DNA of 20,267 bases from a virus. Below the pieces are notes generated by a model. It saw only the letters and a list, made by a program, of their open reading frames with translations. It was not told the origin of the DNA and ran no database searches. Positions within the stretch are counted from its first letter, which is position 1, and every line of letters begins with the position of its first letter. The DNA lies in IMG/VR virus record IMGVR_UViG_3300013137_000136, positions 1 to 20,267 of that record; one strand, 5' to 3'. Position numbers and translations under genes: made by a program. Positions 1 through 6,938 of the stretch are shown here, piece by piece.

Positions 1-105
1 ATGGTTCAGAATATTATAATTTCGGATAGCAAAGTATTTCAAATTGTATATTTAATCTATTGGTGTAAGAAAAATAATATATCTTTTGAGATTGAAAGGG
101 AATAA
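1..105 (+). CDS. Small ORF of 34 residues at window edge, possibly the 3' end of a longer gene
   Basis: An open frame runs from an ATG at the first base to TAA at 103-105. It encodes about 34 residues with a hydrophobic middle (Ile, Val, Leu, Tyr) and a charged end. Because the ATG lies exactly at the edge, it may be an internal codon of a gene that starts upstream. The next gene's SD (AAGGAG) follows at once, which fits an operon. I do not recognise the product. Confidence 0.35.
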   Translation: MVQNIIISDSKVFQIVYLIYWCKKNNISFEIERE

Positions 106-127
106 AAAGGAGCAAAGGAGTGAACCG

Positions 128-619
128 ATGAACATAAGCAGAGTTTGGGCTATGCCAAGCCTATGGACATTTACTATTAAACCAATAAAAGCATTATTAA
201 AAGAAGAAGATATACGTGGAGAGTGGTATGACCCTTTTTCCGGAAAGAATAGTATAGCGAAATATCAAAACGATATTGCTTATGGGGGGATTGATGCCTT
301 AGAATGGCTTAAAAACATTAAAGATAACTCCGCAGATGGGGTTTTGTATGACCCACCATATTCAATAACACAAGCAAGAAATTACGGAAGCAAAAAGTTC
401 AGTTCAATGAAATACTGGGCTGATTGTAAGAATGAGGTTGCAAGAATAATAAAACCCGGGGGAAAGGCAATATGTTTTGGTTGGAACTCTATGGGGCTTG
501 GTAAAAATAGGGGTTTTATAATGGAGAGAATTTTATTGGTTGCTCACGGTGGTAGCAAGAATGATACTATTGTAACAGTAGAACGAAAAGAGCAAATCGC
601 AAAGTTAGTGAATAAATAG
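128..619 (+). CDS. DNA N6-adenine methyltransferase-like protein (phage type)
   Basis: Probable S-adenosylmethionine-dependent methyltransferase that modifies adenine (or cytosine N4) in DNA. A motif-I-like DPFSG lies at residues 35-39 and the catalytic motif IV DPPY at 75-78. A conserved-looking FGWNS stretch comes near residue 118, and VAHGG comes near the end. The 163-residue length and this motif order match a small methylase family that I recall from phages and mobile elements of Firmicutes. I chose the ATG at 128 because AGGAG sits about 8 bases upstream; an alternative start at 86 would add 14 residues without an SD. No restriction endonuclease gene is adjacent, so a solitary methylase that protects or marks phage DNA is likelier than a restriction-modification pair. 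The gene is AT-rich compared with the replication genes to its right. Confidence 0.82.
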   Translation: MNISRVWAMPSLWTFTIKPIKALLKEEDIRGEWYDPFSGKNSIAKYQNDIAYGGIDALEWLKNIKDNSADGVLYDPPYSITQARNYGSKKFSSMKYWADCKNEVARIIKPGGKAICFGWNSMGLGKNRGFIMERILLVAHGGSKNDTIVTVERKEQIAKLVNK

Positions 620-630
620 GGAGGGGAGAG

Positions 631-1107
631 ATGAAGATTTATAAAACGCAACAAGAAGTAGAAAAAGATATTGTAAACGGAGTATTGGCGATTGAGGGTG
701 ATGTAAGGTTTGAGTGTTCAATAAGTATATCAGCTTCAATTAAAGTAACTTGTGGGAATATCACCGCTGGGGACATCACCGCCAGGGACATCAACGCTGG
801 GAATATCACCGCTGTGGACATCAACGCTGGGGACATCAACGCTGGGGACATCAACGCTGGGAATATCAACGCTGGGAATATCAACGCTGGGGACATCAAC
901 GCTTGGAATATCAACGCTGGGAACATACTGTATTATGCTTTCTGTTGTGTGTATAATTTTATAAAATGCAAAAGCATAAAAGCAAAACGGAAAATTTATA
1001 GTGAACCGATTTGCCTTGAAGGAAAGGTTGAGATTATCTCAACACAAGAAAATAAAAACCCGAAAGAGATAATTGTTAATAACGCTAAATATAGATTGGT
1101 GGAATAA
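631..1107 (+). CDS. Pentapeptide-like tandem repeat protein
   Basis: A 158-residue protein of unknown function. Residues 1-41 form an ordinary N-terminal region. Residues about 42-98 consist of five-residue repeats of the form G-(D/N)-I-(N/T)-A. A C-terminal region rich in Cys, Lys and Tyr follows, containing KCKSIKAKRK. The regular Ile every fifth residue suggests a right-handed beta-helix like that of pentapeptide repeat proteins, although the pattern is not the canonical A(D/N)LXX. I recall similar GDINAG-type proteins in metagenomic phage and bacterial genomes, none with a known role. It starts 11 bases after the methylase stop, behind a GGGAGGGGAG SD. Pentapeptide repeat proteins can mimic DNA in shape, but nothing here shows that. 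Confidence 0.75.
   Translation: MKIYKTQQEVEKDIVNGVLAIEGDVRFECSISISASIKVTCGNITAGDITARDINAGNITAVDINAGDINAGDINAGNINAGNINAGDINAWNINAGNILYYAFCCVYNFIKCKSIKAKRKIYSEPICLEGKVEIISTQENKNPKEIIVNNAKYRLVE
754..927 (+). repeat. Eleven 15-bp tandem repeats plus a partial unit inside the repeat protein gene
   Basis: Units start every 15 bases from 754 to 904, with a 9-base partial unit from 919. They fall into two main types, GGGGACATCAACGCT and GGGAATATCAACGCT, with a few changes (ACC for AAC; first bases AGG, GTG or TGG). Because the unit is a multiple of three and lacks stops, several other frames are also open across it. Near-identical codons in most units suggest recent expansion by slippage or unequal recombination. 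Confidence 0.95.
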
Positions 1108-1123
1108 ATAGGGGAGGAGAGAA

Positions 1124-1399
1124 ATGGAAGAATTATGTTCAATAAAGATTAAAGACTTAGAGAAATTATCTAAACAGCATAATTTACAAGCGATAATGAT
1201 GTTATGCGTGGAAAGAAACGGAACAGTCTCAATAGTAACTTATGGAGAAGACGTAACTAAATGTAAAGCTATTGGGGATTGGGGACAGGGTTTGTGGAAA
1301 CATTGTGTGAGCCTGATTCCATTCGTAACTGTTTTCGGTTGGGGTAATAATGGAAAACCAGTCTCCGAAAAAGAAGTAAGAGAAAAATCTAAATCCTAA
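1124..1399 (+). CDS. Small conserved phage-type protein, function unknown
   Basis: A 91-residue soluble protein. It has an N-terminal IKIKDLEKLSKQHNL segment followed by a strand-rich MLCVERNGTVSIVTYGEDVTKC stretch. This resembles small phage proteins carrying a VTYGKT-like segment that I recall from other phage genomes, none with a known role. The C-terminal part (WGQGLWKHCVSLIPFVTVFG) is hydrophobic but has no clear membrane helix. The start follows a GGGGAGGAGAG SD. Its base composition is very AT-rich: in bases 1141-1200, 14 of 60 are G or C. Confidence 0.6.
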   Translation: MEELCSIKIKDLEKLSKQHNLQAIMMLCVERNGTVSIVTYGEDVTKCKAIGDWGQGLWKHCVSLIPFVTVFGWGNNGKPVSEKEVREKSKS

Positions 1400-1411
1400 C
1401 CAGGAGCTGAA

Positions 1412-1615
1412 ATGAGCAAGAAAAACCTAAAAATTATTGATTATTATGAATGTCCTGGTTGTGGTTATCGTATTTCAGAGATAGAGTTTATTTCAGCAAG
1501 AGTAAATCTTCCTTGTCCATCAAGACCTTCTTCTATTTATGGTAATAAATTTAATTGGTGTCAATATACCCATAAGGATTATAAGGTTGTATATAAAACA
1601 GAGGAGCTGAAATGA
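1412..1615 (+). CDS. Small cysteine-containing protein, possible zinc ribbon
   Basis: A 67-residue protein with an N-terminal CPGC pair (residues 14-17) and two later cysteines near residues 35 and 50. This could make a four-cysteine zinc site, though the later spacing is loose. The start is set by AGGAGCTGAA directly before ATG at 1412. The same SD-to-start arrangement occurs before the next gene. The end overlaps the next gene by four bases. Function unknown. Confidence 0.5.
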   Translation: MSKKNLKIIDYYECPGCGYRISEIEFISARVNLPCPSRPSSIYGNKFNWCQYTHKDYKVVYKTEELK

Positions 1616-1848
1616 TGTGGCCTGAAGCAGAAGCGTTGATTATCGAAGCGCATAAATTGGGGTATCGGGGTACAGATTGGGAAAGAGGATTTATCGCCCG
1701 GTTAGAGCTTATGCAGCCAGCGGTCCTTCTTTCAGAAGACGCTAAGAGTGTGGAAGAATTTTACCGGCGCGCGGCTGGCGGGGGCCATAAGATTTTTAGA
1801 AAAACGATAGGCTCTAAACACAGGTATAATCCAGTAGAGGTAGATTGA
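1612..1848 (+). CDS. Hypothetical small protein
   Basis: A 78-residue, probably helical, soluble protein with an N-terminal WPEAEALIIEAHKLGYRG segment. I do not recognise it. Two adjacent ATG codons (1612 and 1615) follow the GAGGAG SD; either could be used. It overlaps the upstream gene and ends in TGATG, which supplies the next start, so the three small genes are probably translationally coupled. From here rightwards the sequence becomes richer in G and C. Confidence 0.5.
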   Translation: MMWPEAEALIIEAHKLGYRGTDWERGFIARLELMQPAVLLSEDAKSVEEFYRRAAGGGHKIFRKTIGSKHRYNPVEVD

Positions 1849-2018
1849 TGGGGGTTAAGCCTGTTAAGTTTTGTAAAATCCATAGGATTCCGGTTTCCGG
1901 GATCACCGGAAAATGCCGGGAATGTGAAAAGGAAGAAATCGCACGGGTTCTAAAAGTTGGGGTTAAGAAATTTTCCTTGACAGAAAATAAAGGAGGTGAT
2001 ATAAATGAAGACCATTGA
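1848..2018 (+). CDS. 56-residue protein with Cx2H...Cx2C putative zinc-binding motif
   Basis: This short open frame starts at an ATG that overlaps the preceding stop (TGATG) and ends at TGA 2016-2018, 14 bases inside the next gene. Near the N-terminus it reads CKIH, then twelve residues, then CREC. That is a plausible C-x2-H / C-x2-C zinc knuckle, followed by a charged tail. Small zinc-finger proteins like this are common beside phage replication genes. The SD is weak (AGAGG), so it probably depends on coupling. No function can be assigned. Confidence 0.55.
   Translation: MGVKPVKFCKIHRIPVSGITGKCRECEKEEIARVLKVGVKKFSLTENKGGDINEDH
1991..2000 (+). promoter_or_regulatory. Near-perfect Shine-Dalgarno before the helix-turn-helix gene
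   Basis: AAGGAGGTGAT is complementary to almost the whole 3' end of bacterial 16S rRNA and lies 5-10 bases before ATG 2005. It is the strongest ribosome-binding site seen in the window, implying high translation of the DNA-binding protein. Confidence 0.8.
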
Positions 2019-2232
2019 CATTGAAGCGATTAAAACTCTCGATCCGACAGCGGTGTTTTCCGTGGGCGAGGCTGCGAGGTTATTAGGTATGACGCACAAT
2101 GGGGTTTTGACGAGAATAAAGCGTAATCAAATACGCGCCGGTAAAAGCGGCTCAAGATATTTTATACCCGGGTCTGAAATACAAAAACAGATACAGCTTC
2201 CGGAAGATTCTTCGGATATAAAAGGCTTATAG
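2005..2232 (+). CDS. Helix-turn-helix DNA-binding protein, MerR/excisionase-like
   Basis: A 75-residue protein. Residues about 15-55 read FSVGEAARLLGMTHNGVLTR followed by IKRNQIRAGKSGSRYFIPGSEI. This is the winged helix-turn-helix typical of excisionase-family and MerR-type domains: helix, turn, recognition helix, then a beta wing ending in the RYFIP strand. Such proteins bind short DNA sites as transcription regulators, excisionases or replication initiators. Its place directly before the primase-helicase suggests a role in early regulation or origin recognition. No integrase is visible, so an excisionase role is unsupported. Confidence 0.78.
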   Translation: MKTIDIEAIKTLDPTAVFSVGEAARLLGMTHNGVLTRIKRNQIRAGKSGSRYFIPGSEIQKQIQLPEDSSDIKGL

Positions 2233-2248
2233 GACGAGTATATCTACT

Positions 2249-4327
2249 ATGCTTGATATAATTCAGCAATATGTTCAGCAAGGTTTTCGAGTTTTTCCTT
2301 TGCGCGGTAAAAAGCCGGCGGTTAAAGAGGGAGAAGACTGGAAATTAATTCCAAAAGACCCGACCCTTTCCCGGAGTGATATCCCCAAGAATTTTGGGGT
2401 GCATACGGAGAACCGGCTTGTAATTGATATTGATATCAAAGACGGGGCCAAAGGGAAAGAAAGTTTTGCCCAGCTCTGTGGGGATCTAAAACTCGAAAAA
2501 GGGTGGGAGAGTAAAACTTTTGTGGTCAAGACAGGTTCCGGTGGTTTTCATATATACCTTAACTTCCCTCTAGGTGTGGAGACTTCACTTTACCTTAAAG
2601 AATACCCAGGTTTAGAATTTCGTCACGGGCCTTTTTATGTGGTGGGGGCAGAAAGCATCCATCCAGATACAAAGAAGCGGTATGAAGTAGTCTTCGGCTC
2701 TTTAAATGCCCTTCTGGACGCGCCAGGGGCTCTTGTAGCCCGGATCGTCAAGCAAGAAAGGGTAGCTATCGGCCCGGCCCCAGAACCGGGGTTTGTAGAT
2801 GATGACGCGTTAAATATCGAACGATTTAAAGAATCTCTTTCCGGGATGCCAGAGGCTACAACAGGGGCCCGTAGAAATTCTCTTTATGTAGCTGCTTGTC
2901 GCGGCCGGGATTTTGGGCTGTCTGAATGCACTTGTCTTCAAACATTGAAAGAGTCGTACCTTCCCCAAAAGATCTCCCCAGCCCTTTCTGACCCAGATAT
3001 TGAACACACGGTCCGCTCTGCTTATACTTATGCTAAAGAAAAAGCCGGCCACTTGAATGTTGGCGCGATTTTTAAAGTGGCTGAAGTAGGCGAAAAAATA
3101 AATTTTGGGGACGTTAAATACGATCTAACCGCAAAAGGCGCGATAAAACCATCCCTCAACAACGCTGTGAACTACTTAGTAACACTACCAAAAATTCAAG
3201 ATGCCTTCCGGTATAACACTTTTTCCGGGATGATAGAAATAAATTCAAGCGCACCGTGGTATAAAGAACGCGGGGCTAAGGGGCCCAATCTTTGCGACGA
3301 AGATGTTGTGTTATTGAAGTTTTTCTTGGCGAAAACGATTAGCATAGAATTTTCCCAGCAAACAGTTTTAGAGGCAGTTATAGTTGTGGCGCATAAAAGG
3401 CATTATCATCCTATTAGAAATTATCTTCAATCTCTTGTCTGGGACCAAATTCCGAGGCTTAACAATTGGCTAACCGTTTTTGGCCACGCGATAGATACCT
3501 CGTACACCCGGGCTATTGCGCGAAAGACTCTTTGCGCGGCGGTGAAACGTGTTATGGAGCCTGGGTGTAAGTGGGATCACGTACTTATTATCGAAGGAGA
3601 TCAGGGAATCGGGAAAAGTACAGCTTGCCGTATCCTCGGCAGAAATTGGGGCGGGGATATGAATTTGGACCCTCACGCTAAAGACGCGATTCATATGATG
3701 TTAAGTAAATGGGTAATAGAGCTCTCCGAAATGACCGCGCTTCGCTGGCACGACGCAAACAGCCTTAAATCTTTTATCACCCGGGAAAAAGATACCGTCC
3801 GCTTGTCTTACGAACGCCACGCAAAAGACTTTCCTCGTCAAAGTATTTTCATAGGAACGGTTAACCCGGAACACGTGGGGTATCTCAACGATATTACCGG
3901 AAATAGAAGATACTGGATTACACGATTTAATGGCCCGGTGGACCTTAAAGGCCTTGAAAATAATTGTGACCAGCTTTGGGCGGAAGCTTTTCAATGTTAT
4001 AAAAACGAAATGCTCTATCTCGTAGGCGAGGCGGAACAACTTCAAGTTCTTGAAGCTCAGGCCCGGATGCCGGAAGACCCTATGAGACAAAATGTTGTGC
4101 GTTGGGTTAAGGAGAATCCGGAAGTGAATGAAGTTACAACAGAAGAAATACTTGAATATGTAGGCATACCTATGAAGTCAGTTACCCGGGCTGATCAAAG
4201 CCGTGTAGCCGCAGCGTTAGTGGGGTTACGTTGGGATAAAAAAATCTCTCGAGAGGGTGGGGTATTCAGTACCTCCTATACCCGGCCGATGAGAGAGCAA
4301 ATGAATCAAATAGTGGGAGAGTTATGA
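2249..4327 (+). CDS. Bifunctional primase-polymerase / VirE-family replicative helicase
   Basis: A 692-residue replication protein that should make primers and unwind DNA at the fork. The N-terminal prim-pol domain has the metal-binding acidic pair in VIDIDIKD (D60, D62) and the SGGFHIYL motif (H101) of archaeo-eukaryotic-type primases. A linker with a primase-C-like region spans residues about 185-275. The C-terminal VirE/DUF3987-like P-loop ATPase has Walker A GDQGIGKST at 450-458, then WVIELSEM as the Walker B region, a FIGTVNPEHVGYLNDITGNR sensor stretch and a YWITRF segment. The fused architecture is common in phages and plasmids. The SD is weak (AGGACGAG, 10-14 bases upstream), which contrasts with the strong site of the preceding gene. 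It overlaps the next gene by four bases. Confidence 0.9.
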   Translation: MLDIIQQYVQQGFRVFPLRGKKPAVKEGEDWKLIPKDPTLSRSDIPKNFGVHTENRLVIDIDIKDGAKGKESFAQLCGDLKLEKGWESKTFVVKTGSGGFHIYLNFPLGVETSLYLKEYPGLEFRHGPFYVVGAESIHPDTKKRYEVVFGSLNALLDAPGALVARIVKQERVAIGPAPEPGFVDDDALNIERFKESLSGMPEATTGARRNSLYVAACRGRDFGLSECTCLQTLKESYLPQKISPALSDPDIEHTVRSAYTYAKEKAGHLNVGAIFKVAEVGEKINFGDVKYDLTAKGAIKPSLNNAVNYLVTLPKIQDAFRYNTFSGMIEINSSAPWYKERGAKGPNLCDEDVVLLKFFLAKTISIEFSQQTVLEAVIVVAHKRHYHPIRNYLQSLVWDQIPRLNNWLTVFGHAIDTSYTRAIARKTLCAAVKRVMEPGCKWDHVLIIEGDQGIGKSTACRILGRNWGGDMNLDPHAKDAIHMMLSKWVIELSEMTALRWHDANSLKSFITREKDTVRLSYERHAKDFPRQSIFIGTVNPEHVGYLNDITGNRRYWITRFNGPVDLKGLENNCDQLWAEAFQCYKNEMLYLVGEAEQLQVLEAQARMPEDPMRQNVVRWVKENPEVNEVTTEEILEYVGIPMKSVTRADQSRVAAALVGLRWDKKISREGGVFSTSYTRPMREQMNQIVGEL

Positions 4328-4956
4328 TAAGTAAAGACTGGACAGGAAATAAGAAATCTATTTTTACGACTCTTGGTGCTAGTAACCATTCGGATCACGA
4401 TCGTGAAGTTCACGACTATTACGCTACAGAACCGTCGGCCATTGACGACTTATTTAATGTTGAAAAATTTGCGCCAAAAATTTGGGAACCTGCTTGCGGG
4501 GAAGGGCACTTATCTATACGTATGACGTCTTTGGGGAAGACAGTTTTTTCGTCTGATTTAATTGATAGGGGTTTTGGAAAACCCGGAATAGACTTCTTAA
4601 CAGCGACAGAAGGCTTTACTGGAGATATTATTACGAACCCCCCGTATAAATTTGCGGCAGAATTTGTCGAGCAAGCGTTAAAACTTACATCTAATAAAGT
4701 TGCGATGTTTTTAAAGTTAACTTTTTTAGAAGGACAAGGCCGCCAAAAGTTGTTTGTCAAGAATCCGCCGAAAAAAATCTGGGTATATTCTTTTCGAAAG
4801 AAATGCGCGATGAACGGGCGTTTCTCAGACACCGGCTCTTCTGCTTCGTGTTATGCTTGGTTTATATGGGAGAAGGGTTTTTCTGGTGCGCCAGTTTTAG
4901 GGTGGCTAACACCAATCGAATATCAAAAGCAAACGGTAACTATTGAGGACTTATGA
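4324..4956 (+). CDS. DNA N6-adenine methyltransferase, NPPY type
   Basis: A 210-residue class I methyltransferase. The N-terminal DYYATEPSAI segment is typical of phage adenine methylases. The SAM-binding motif I is EPACGEG at residues 55-61. An acidic loop follows in SSDLIDRG, and the catalytic NPPY lies at 105-108. A late VYSFRKKCAMNGR region followed by YAWFIWEKG matches the usual target-recognition end of this family. It differs from the methylase at 128-619, which carries DPPY and a different motif I. It starts in an ATGA overlap with the primase and ends in one with the TPP enzyme. No restriction enzyme is nearby. A likely role is protection of phage DNA or marking for replication. Confidence 0.85.
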   Translation: MISKDWTGNKKSIFTTLGASNHSDHDREVHDYYATEPSAIDDLFNVEKFAPKIWEPACGEGHLSIRMTSLGKTVFSSDLIDRGFGKPGIDFLTATEGFTGDIITNPPYKFAAEFVEQALKLTSNKVAMFLKLTFLEGQGRQKLFVKNPPKKIWVYSFRKKCAMNGRFSDTGSSASCYAWFIWEKGFSGAPVLGWLTPIEYQKQTVTIEDL

Positions 4957-5564
4957 TAACTAAACAAGAGTTAATAGACTTTGAAGACGATATGCGTATC
5001 CTTTGGGAGAGCGGACAAATCCGTTGCCCCCACCATTTCTGCGGAGGGAATGAAGATATCTTAATTAGTTATTTTCAAAAACATTTCCAACCTGGGGATT
5101 GGGTTTTTTCTACTCACAGGAATACTTACCATTGGCTCTTGGCCACAGGAGACAAAGAATTTTTGAGGAATGAGATATTGAAGCATAATAATTCAATGCA
5201 CATTATCGATCTTTCCCGGCATTTCATCAGTACAGCTATTGTAGGGGGAAACGTCGGTCTTGCGGTAGGAGTCGCAAAAGCGATTAAACTCGCGGGGCAG
5301 AGTAATAAAGTGCATTGTTTTGTCGGTGATGGGGCTTGTGATCAAGGTTGGTTTTGGGAGGCGCTAAGATACGCAATAGGCCACGATCTACCTATCACTT
5401 TCGTTATCGAAAATAATAATCGATCAGTAACGACATCTATCGAACAGCGTTGGGGGGAAAAAGACCGTGAAATGCAAAAACTTTGGGATACCCCAAAGGT
5501 TTTCTATTACCATTATCAAGCAGCTTTTCCGCACGTAGGAACAGGAGTGCAAATTAAATGGTAG
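4953..5564 (+). CDS. Thiamine-diphosphate-dependent enzyme, E1-alpha-like (PP domain) subunit
   Basis: A 203-residue protein related to the alpha chain of 2-oxo acid dehydrogenase E1 and transketolase. The TPP/Mg2+ motif is clear: GDG at residues 125-127 and, after the usual 26-residue gap, the Asn cluster NNN at 154-156. Upstream, FSTHRNTYHWLLATG matches the E1-alpha R-x-H...G region, and SMHIID and VGGNVGLAVGVA match the following family segments. It is much shorter than E1-alpha (usually 320-360 residues). The C-terminal YYHYQAAFPHVGTG segment appears to close the domain, so this is not an obvious truncation. It pairs with the next gene, which supplies the pyrimidine domain. No E2 or E3 gene is present, so an oxidative dehydrogenase complex is unlikely. 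The reaction is unknown; a decarboxylase or C2-transfer step is an inference. Confidence 0.85.
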   Translation: MITKQELIDFEDDMRILWESGQIRCPHHFCGGNEDILISYFQKHFQPGDWVFSTHRNTYHWLLATGDKEFLRNEILKHNNSMHIIDLSRHFISTAIVGGNVGLAVGVAKAIKLAGQSNKVHCFVGDGACDQGWFWEALRYAIGHDLPITFVIENNNRSVTTSIEQRWGEKDREMQKLWDTPKVFYYHYQAAFPHVGTGVQIKW

Positions 5565-6100
5565 AAAAAATCGAGAATAGAGATACTTACAAAGATCTGC
5601 TTCATAAAACAATGTGCGCGTTATCGCTTAATCCTCAAATTCGTTTTGTCGGTTATAATACCGCCTACGGGCATAAAATGAACGGAACGCTTATCGGATG
5701 CGAACATTTATGTATTGAGACACCAGTTGCCGAAAACTTAATGGTCGGGATAGCCACGGGACTTTCATTAGAAGGTTATCTTCCGGTACTTTGTTTTGAA
5801 CGTGCGGATTTCTTACTCGCCGGGATGGACGCCTTAGTTAATCATCTTTCGAATTTACAAAAATACGGCTTAAAAATTCCTATGATTATCCGAGTATGCG
5901 TCGGCCACGATAGCCCGCTTGACCCGGGGACACAGCACGTTCAGGACTACTCGGACGTTTTTGAGAAGCATACGTCTATTCCAGTTGTAAGGCTTACTAA
6001 TTGTCGCGATGTGATGGGCGCGTTTATACATAGAGTAATTGAGCGACCAATAATGTTTGTCGAATACAGGAGGTTATATGATACAATTATCGAAGGGTGA
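5558..6100 (+). CDS. Thiamine-diphosphate-dependent enzyme, E1-beta-like (Pyr domain) subunit
   Basis: A 180-residue protein matching the pyrimidine-binding domain of E1-beta/transketolase. ETPVAENLMVGIATGLSLEG contains the PVAE signature (catalytic Glu at residue 59) that activates the cofactor aminopyrimidine. PVLCFERADFLLAGMD follows, and the chain ends after RPIMFVEYRRLY, exactly where a Transket_pyr domain normally ends. The C-terminal transketolase domain present in normal E1-beta (about 330 residues) is absent. With the preceding subunit it should form a minimal PP+Pyr enzyme, an arrangement also known for two-chain sulfopyruvate decarboxylase. It starts 7 bases before the alpha stop, behind AGGAG. 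The stop lies inside the start region of the first radical SAM gene. Confidence 0.85.
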   Translation: MVEKIENRDTYKDLLHKTMCALSLNPQIRFVGYNTAYGHKMNGTLIGCEHLCIETPVAENLMVGIATGLSLEGYLPVLCFERADFLLAGMDALVNHLSNLQKYGLKIPMIIRVCVGHDSPLDPGTQHVQDYSDVFEKHTSIPVVRLTNCRDVMGAFIHRVIERPIMFVEYRRLYDTIIEG

Positions 6101-6938
6101 AAAGATGAAATTGCCGGATAAATATAATTACATTGGGGTGTTTCTTACTTTTCGTTGCCGGATGGGGTGTAGTTATTGTATTAATCGGCACGGGGATTTC
6201 GCGCCGCGTAGAGAAATATCTGTCAGTGAATGGGTAAAAATTCTTTCTGCTATTCCTACCCGGAACGATTTACCTATCAGTCTTCAGGGTGGCGAACCAA
6301 CTGAATACCCGGACTTCTACGATCTGGTAAAAGAACTTCATCTTCGCGGAAAGAAGATCGATCTTCTGACCAATGGCTGTTTCGACGTTAAAGAGTTTAT
6401 CTACCGCACAGAGCCAAAAATGTTTAAACGTTGTGCCCCGTATGCGTCGATTAGATTTTCGTTTCATCAAAAAACTAACGGGATTACGCTACTCAAAACT
6501 GTACAAGCATTGAAGAAAGAGGGGTACAGTGTTGGTATCTGGGGCCTGGATCATCCAGATATGAAGTTAAAAAACTCTATGATGCAAAATGCTTGCGACA
6601 GTGTAGGAATAGATTTTCGAATGAAAGAATTTCTCGACGCTACACACGGGACTTATAAATACCCCAAAGCAGTATCTGGCCAGAGGCAGAGAAAAGCAGT
6701 TTGGTGTTATCCGAGCGAACTTCTTTTTGCTCCTAATGGCGAAGTATTCCCTTGCCACCATTTTCTTTATTCCAATAGCCGGCCATTTGCAGCCGCTAAG
6801 AATACAGATAGCCGAAGCTACCGGGTTTGTATGTGCCACGATTTTGGCCTTTGTAATCCGTGTGACGTGAAATTAAAAACCAATCGTCTTCAACAAGGTG
6901 GTCATTGCAGCGTAAAAATAGAGGAGGTAACAAAATGA
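6078..6938 (+). CDS. Radical SAM protein with SPASM-like C-terminus (first of two)
   Basis: About 286 residues. The canonical C-x3-C-x2-C motif CRMGCSYC (Cys 27, 31, 34) binds the SAM-cleaving 4Fe-4S cluster. Further radical SAM barrel segments are LQGGEPTEYPD (GGEP) and LLTNG. The C-terminus has seven cysteines: CYPSELLFAPNGEVFPC fits C-x10-G-x4-C of SPASM domains, followed by CMCHDFGLCNPC and a final GGHC. An auxiliary iron-sulfur cluster is therefore likely. Start choice is uncertain: ATG 6078 has AGGAGG but only 4 bases of spacing, while ATG 6105 has a weaker GGTGA site and would give 277 residues. The end overlaps the next gene (ATGA). The substrate is unknown. Its position between a TPP enzyme and glycosyltransferase genes suggests sugar or small-molecule chemistry rather than peptide maturation, and no precursor peptide gene is visible. 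Confidence 0.88.
   Translation: MIQLSKGEKMKLPDKYNYIGVFLTFRCRMGCSYCINRHGDFAPRREISVSEWVKILSAIPTRNDLPISLQGGEPTEYPDFYDLVKELHLRGKKIDLLTNGCFDVKEFIYRTEPKMFKRCAPYASIRFSFHQKTNGITLLKTVQALKKEGYSVGIWGLDHPDMKLKNSMMQNACDSVGIDFRMKEFLDATHGTYKYPKAVSGQRQRKAVWCYPSELLFAPNGEVFPCHHFLYSNSRPFAAAKNTDSRSYRVCMCHDFGLCNPCDVKLKTNRLQQGGHCSVKIEEVTK

Noticed and set aside
754-927. CRISPR-like repeat array
   Set aside because: Units are directly adjacent with no spacers and stay in frame with the protein.
639-964. Additional long open frames on both strands across the repeat region
   Set aside because: They arise only because the 15-bp unit lacks stops in several frames. They have no SD and extremely low complexity.
2005-2232. 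Excisionase of an integration module
   Set aside because: No integrase or attachment site is visible, so only a general helix-turn-helix role is claimed.
4953-6100. Pyruvate or acetoin dehydrogenase complex
   Set aside because: No E2 or E3 genes are present, and the beta chain lacks its C-terminal domain.
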